From: CANIGN01 sp041391385
GTDB lineage: Bacteria; Bdellovibrionota; UBA2428
DNA length: 64,000 nt
NCBI GenBank assembly: GCA_041391385.1
Contig: JAWKOD010000002.1
Span: 658,157-722,156, forward strand
Direction of reading: 5' to 3'
The notes under the pieces were generated by a model. The model was given only the letters and a program-made list of their open reading frames with translations, did not search any database and was not told the origin of the DNA. A program made the translations under genes and the position numbers. This document shows, piece after piece, positions 61,084 to 64,000 of this stretch. Each line of letters opens with the position of its first letter. Within the stretch, counting starts at the first letter, position 1.

Positions 61084-64000
61084 ATGAGGGAATTTAAGGG
61101 ATTACTGCGCCAACTATTCGGCCAAAACAGAGGGATATTGAAGAAGGACTTCTTCATTATATTTTTAATCATCGGGTGTGCTAAGGCAAAGCCAGACAAA
61201 GAACCCGATCGTACAGTTTCAGTGGATGCGCTTTTAAGTGCACGTATGACGATCGAAAGTGAAGGGGATTTAGATCTTGCTTCGCAGGAGACACAGTTTG
61301 TTACAGCATCGAGCGAGCAAAGCAAAGGCATTATTCGAAGTGTGTCGGGGCCGCCAGCATTTGCTGGACTGCTTTCAGGACTGAAAACAGGTCTTGTTGG
61401 TCATTTTGATGTGCGTTTAGCTCTTACGCCTAAGTATGTCGTGGCACATGCCTTGGTTCCAAAGGATCAAGTTGCCACTCTTAGCAAAATGGATCAAATA
61501 CTTGTTCAAAGTGTAAGTGCTCATGAACAGGCGGTAGCGAAGGGATTAGAGAAGATGAATCTTTCAGACATTTCTTCTCGCTTTCAGCTTCTTCCTATTG
61601 CACAGGTAAGCATTTTGGCTGCAGGTGTGTTGCAACATACGACTAATGACATTGGGGAATCCACACCGATACTTGAAATTATTCCAACTGAATTTTCAGG
61701 AGCGAGCCACTTTGTTATGGGACACATGGATACGCGCTCCAGAATGCTGCTTGCCAGCGAGCAGCTTACACGCGAGGTCTTTTTAGAAGAAAGTATTAAT
61801 GGAAATGTTTCCACTTATGCCACACTTCGCGACCAAACTGGAATTAAGCTTCGCTTAGAAAATGAGCAAGAAAAACTTTATACCGAGAGAAAAGCCAATA
61901 AGCTCAATCTTTTTAGGTTTGTGAGTAAAGCGGGACTAAGTTCTGATGAGCTAGCAGCGCTGAGTTCGGGGCGATCTGAAATTATAAAAGGATGTAGTGC
62001 GGCTCAGTCAGAGGCAGCGGGCATGGCTCGTAGTGAATGTGTATTGGTTCTGAGTTTTATTGTTCCTGTTGAGATTGTAGCTATTGAACGCGCGCGTGAT
62101 AGCGAAGGGTATGAAACCGGTACGGTGAGTGTTCGAGTTCTTACGCCTTCAGAATCTTCGCGAGGACTTATTCAGATTTCAGAAAACGTTGAAGTGGCTG
62201 AAGTCAGGCCAGATCAAATTTTACAACAAGTCGATGAGCGAAAAATTATTCGTCCTCAACTTGTTGCGGGAAAAGAGTTTTTATTTAGAAGAACTCTTCA
62301 AGATAGCCCTAATAGCTTTGATTATGCTTTTGCAGGGCTTTCTGGTGAATTGGAAATAGTAAAGTTCTCATTCGAAGAGAAAGTCGTTAAGGTTATTCGT
62401 GCCGAAGCACTTCTCTCTACAACTGGGAACTCTTCTGTCGATAAAGAAGTTCTCATGGAGATTCCAGCAGAGTATGTGGTAATGACAAGCCTTGCTCCGG
62501 ATGGAAGCCAGCTCCCCTATGAGCGACCTGTGCCTGCTACGCATACAAATCCACAAGCTATTGCAATAGTGGATTGGGCATCAAACAAAGTTCCAAATGT
62601 ATCTTCTCCTTTGAACTACTTTGGACTTGAGAATTGTTTTAACTCTCGCACGCAAGCCGTGTCAGACGTTGATAGTCGTGTTGAAAAAAGCGGTATGCTT
62701 AACTTTACACTCACGAGCACTTACGCATCTTCAAGTGTAATCGATTGTGCTGGCATTGAGTTGGCCGATTACTTTGACCGTCTTCAAACAATTTTCTCTT
62801 TTAAAGAGAGGATTTCATTTAAGGAATACGTAAAACCTGCCAAAGAAGAACCCACACTTGACGTGCCTTTGCTTGCACAAAAGAAAATGGGCTTTGGTCT
62901 TTTTACTTACTCTAAAAAGAAACCCAACGTAGATGGTGAAATTCACTTAGAAGACACGCTCGTAAACTTGCCAGCAGTGTTTGATTTTAGAAATTCAAAA
63001 ACTGTAACTTATGTTTTAGCGGGTCTTCCTACAGGACAAGACCAAGCAACCATAGAAAAGAACGCCGTGATTATTCGTGCGACTGAAAAAGTAGTCGAAG
63101 ATTTAAACACGGCCTTAAGACAAGCCACAGCTGGAACTGAGCTTCAACGCTCCGGAAACTTTGTGAATCTTGAAGTGGCGGGTCCTACAACAAGTGGTGT
63201 TCTTGGTGATTTAGATCGCAACTACATTTACTATGTTGAGAAGGGCACCGAGTCGCCTATCATCGGTTTAGGTGGATCGCATCCGAATCCACGATCAGGG
63301 CGAGTAGAGGCTGCAAGTGTATTCCTATATGCCGGCAACATGACCAAGGCTATTGCGCGCATGAAACGCGTTCAGGCAGCTGAGCAAGCTCGGGCTGAAA
63401 TCATGGCACCTGTGCCATTGGCGGCTGAAGCTGGAGAAGAAGTTGCAGCAAAGGCTGCTGAAAAAGCCTCACGTAACCATAACGAAATTCCAGCCTTGAG
63501 TGCTTCTGGAGAAGCCTCTGCTATTCCAAACGCTGGAAAGTTAGCTGCTAATTTCTTGGCCCAGTTTAAGTTAACTGAAAAAGCTAAGAGAAACGTTCAG
63601 CGTAAAGGACCCGTGTTGAATCGATTAGATTACGTGGGTAACCGTCTAGATAGAAGAGATTTGGGCTTAAGCATGTCGCCTCGAGCGGCAAAACTTAGCC
63701 AAGCCTTTGATTCAATTCGCACTGAGGGACTTATGGCTAAGCCTTCATTTGAAAGCCAAGCGCTTATGACTCAAAAAATTAGCGCCAGCCTTGGCGCAAA
63801 AACTATGAGCAAGGCTCTTGTGAGTCGAGTTCGTAGGGCGCAGTACTGTGTGTACGAGGCGAAACCTGATTTCTCTGCAGGAGTAACAGGGGCTAAAATA
63901 AAGAAAGAAAGTGACAACGAGTTACTCGGAAAAATGTGGACCGCTACATTGGCTCACGAGTTGGGTCATAACTTTGGTCTTAGACACAACTTTATTGGAT
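61084..64000 (+). CDS. Very large metzincin zinc-metalloprotease lipoprotein, partial
   Basis: The gene starts at ATG 61084 after a GAGGAG site and runs off the right edge with 972 codons visible. The N-terminus has a lipobox at Cys32 ('FLIIGCAKAK'). The bulk is beta-rich and unrecognised ('FGLFTYSKKKPNVDGE', 'FDFRNSKTVTYVLAGLP'). Near the edge, 'LAHELGHNFGLRHNF' is the extended metzincin motif HExxHxxGxxH (first His at about residue 958). So it is a surface or periplasm-facing lipoprotein zinc protease with a long N-terminal region. It is the neighbour of the barrel-like gene by 29 bases. Confidence 0.85.
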   Translation, partial: MREFKGLLRQLFGQNRGILKKDFFIIFLIIGCAKAKPDKEPDRTVSVDALLSARMTIESEGDLDLASQETQFVTASSEQSKGIIRSVSGPPAFAGLLSGLKTGLVGHFDVRLALTPKYVVAHALVPKDQVATLSKMDQILVQSVSAHEQAVAKGLEKMNLSDISSRFQLLPIAQVSILAAGVLQHTTNDIGESTPILEIIPTEFSGASHFVMGHMDTRSRMLLASEQLTREVFLEESINGNVSTYATLRDQTGIKLRLENEQEKLYTERKANKLNLFRFVSKAGLSSDELAALSSGRSEIIKGCSAAQSEAAGMARSECVLVLSFIVPVEIVAIERARDSEGYETGTVSVRVLTPSESSRGLIQISENVEVAEVRPDQILQQVDERKIIRPQLVAGKEFLFRRTLQDSPNSFDYAFAGLSGELEIVKFSFEEKVVKVIRAEALLSTTGNSSVDKEVLMEIPAEYVVMTSLAPDGSQLPYERPVPATHTNPQAIAIVDWASNKVPNVSSPLNYFGLENCFNSRTQAVSDVDSRVEKSGMLNFTLTSTYASSSVIDCAGIELADYFDRLQTIFSFKERISFKEYVKPAKEEPTLDVPLLAQKKMGFGLFTYSKKKPNVDGEIHLEDTLVNLPAVFDFRNSKTVTYVLAGLPTGQDQATIEKNAVIIRATEKVVEDLNTALRQATAGTELQRSGNFVNLEVAGPTTSGVLGDLDRNYIYYVEKGTESPIIGLGGSHPNPRSGRVEAASVFLYAGNMTKAIARMKRVQAAEQARAEIMAPVPLAAEAGEEVAAKAAEKASRNHNEIPALSASGEASAIPNAGKLAANFLAQFKLTEKAKRNVQRKGPVLNRLDYVGNRLDRRDLGLSMSPRAAKLSQAFDSIRTEGLMAKPSFESQALMTQKISASLGAKTMSKALVSRVRRAQYCVYEAKPDFSAGVTGAKIKKESDNELLGKMWTATLAHELGHNFGLRHNFIG

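Noticed and set aside
1..64000. CRISPR arrays, rRNA operons, replication origin
   Set aside because: No regularly spaced repeats, no rRNA-like sequence and no cluster of DnaA boxes were seen.

Overview
The window looks like chromosomal DNA of a Gram-negative bacterium with moderate-to-low GC content. The mix is typical of the Bdellovibrio relatives (Bdellovibrionota/Oligoflexia): many exported proteins of no recognised family, several peptidoglycan amidases and other hydrolases, PilZ proteins, Ser/Thr/Pro-rich exported proteins, lipoproteins, and ordinary housekeeping operons. The lineage is an inference; no rRNA or species marker is present.

Layout. 0-6.4 kb: a truncated MnmD-like methyltransferase, typA, a poly-serine prepilin-like protein with an apparent frameshift, a lysozyme-fold/coiled-coil exported protein, a PilZ protein. 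6.5-17 kb: a plus-strand housekeeping block, prs, rplY, pth, ychF, an amidase, a gamma-glutamyltransferase lipoprotein, rph, rdgB, a thioredoxin-like protein and a copper-type P-ATPase. 17.1-23.3 kb: a minus-strand block with an exported two-repeat protein, sufE, SPFH and NfeD membrane-organising proteins, and a compact pantothenate/CoA operon (DUF2520 - panB - panC - coaX - panD). 23.4-33.1 kb: two large low-complexity exported proteins, copies of a dispersed palindromic repeat, a decayed REP/RAYT-like locus, a DksA-like protein, an exported repeat protein (A1), an exported PD-(D/E)XK-like protein (B1), a LOG-family protein and an atypical sigma54-activator-like regulator. 33.1-49.3 kb: an HD hydrolase, a cysteine-hydrolase lipoprotein, a GST, paralogue B2, the nucleotide block guaB-guaA-cofE-like-purB, an epimerase, paralogue A2, a ribosomal S1-like protein, a membrane PilZ protein and a second amidase. 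49.5-53.2 kb: an exported double-AAA+ Clp-like protein and an EamA transporter. 53.2-57.6 kb: an AT-rich accessory island at a tRNA-Pro gene, with HicAB, an integrase remnant, AbiEi with a broken AbiEii, and an exported transglutaminase-like protein. 57.8-64 kb: a rodA pseudogene, a glycosyltransferase, an outer-membrane barrel candidate and the start of a very large metzincin lipoprotein.

How they work together. The pan operon should make 4'-phosphopantothenate from ketoisovalerate, provided the DUF2520 protein supplies ketopantoate reductase. The gua/pur genes form one purine branch. SPFH and NfeD form a standard pair. The amidases, CHAP/NlpC-like protein, lysozyme-fold protein and metzincin suggest heavy investment in cell-wall and protein degradation outside the cytoplasm.

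Caution. At least four otherwise sound genes are broken in a way that one missing base would repair (about 3449-3563, 33276-33280, 35079-35084, 40681-40685; possibly also 23315). This points to indel errors in the sequence or to homopolymer phase variation, and affects how every 'truncated' gene here should be read. The rodA and AbiEii genes, by contrast, carry many different lesions and look truly decayed.
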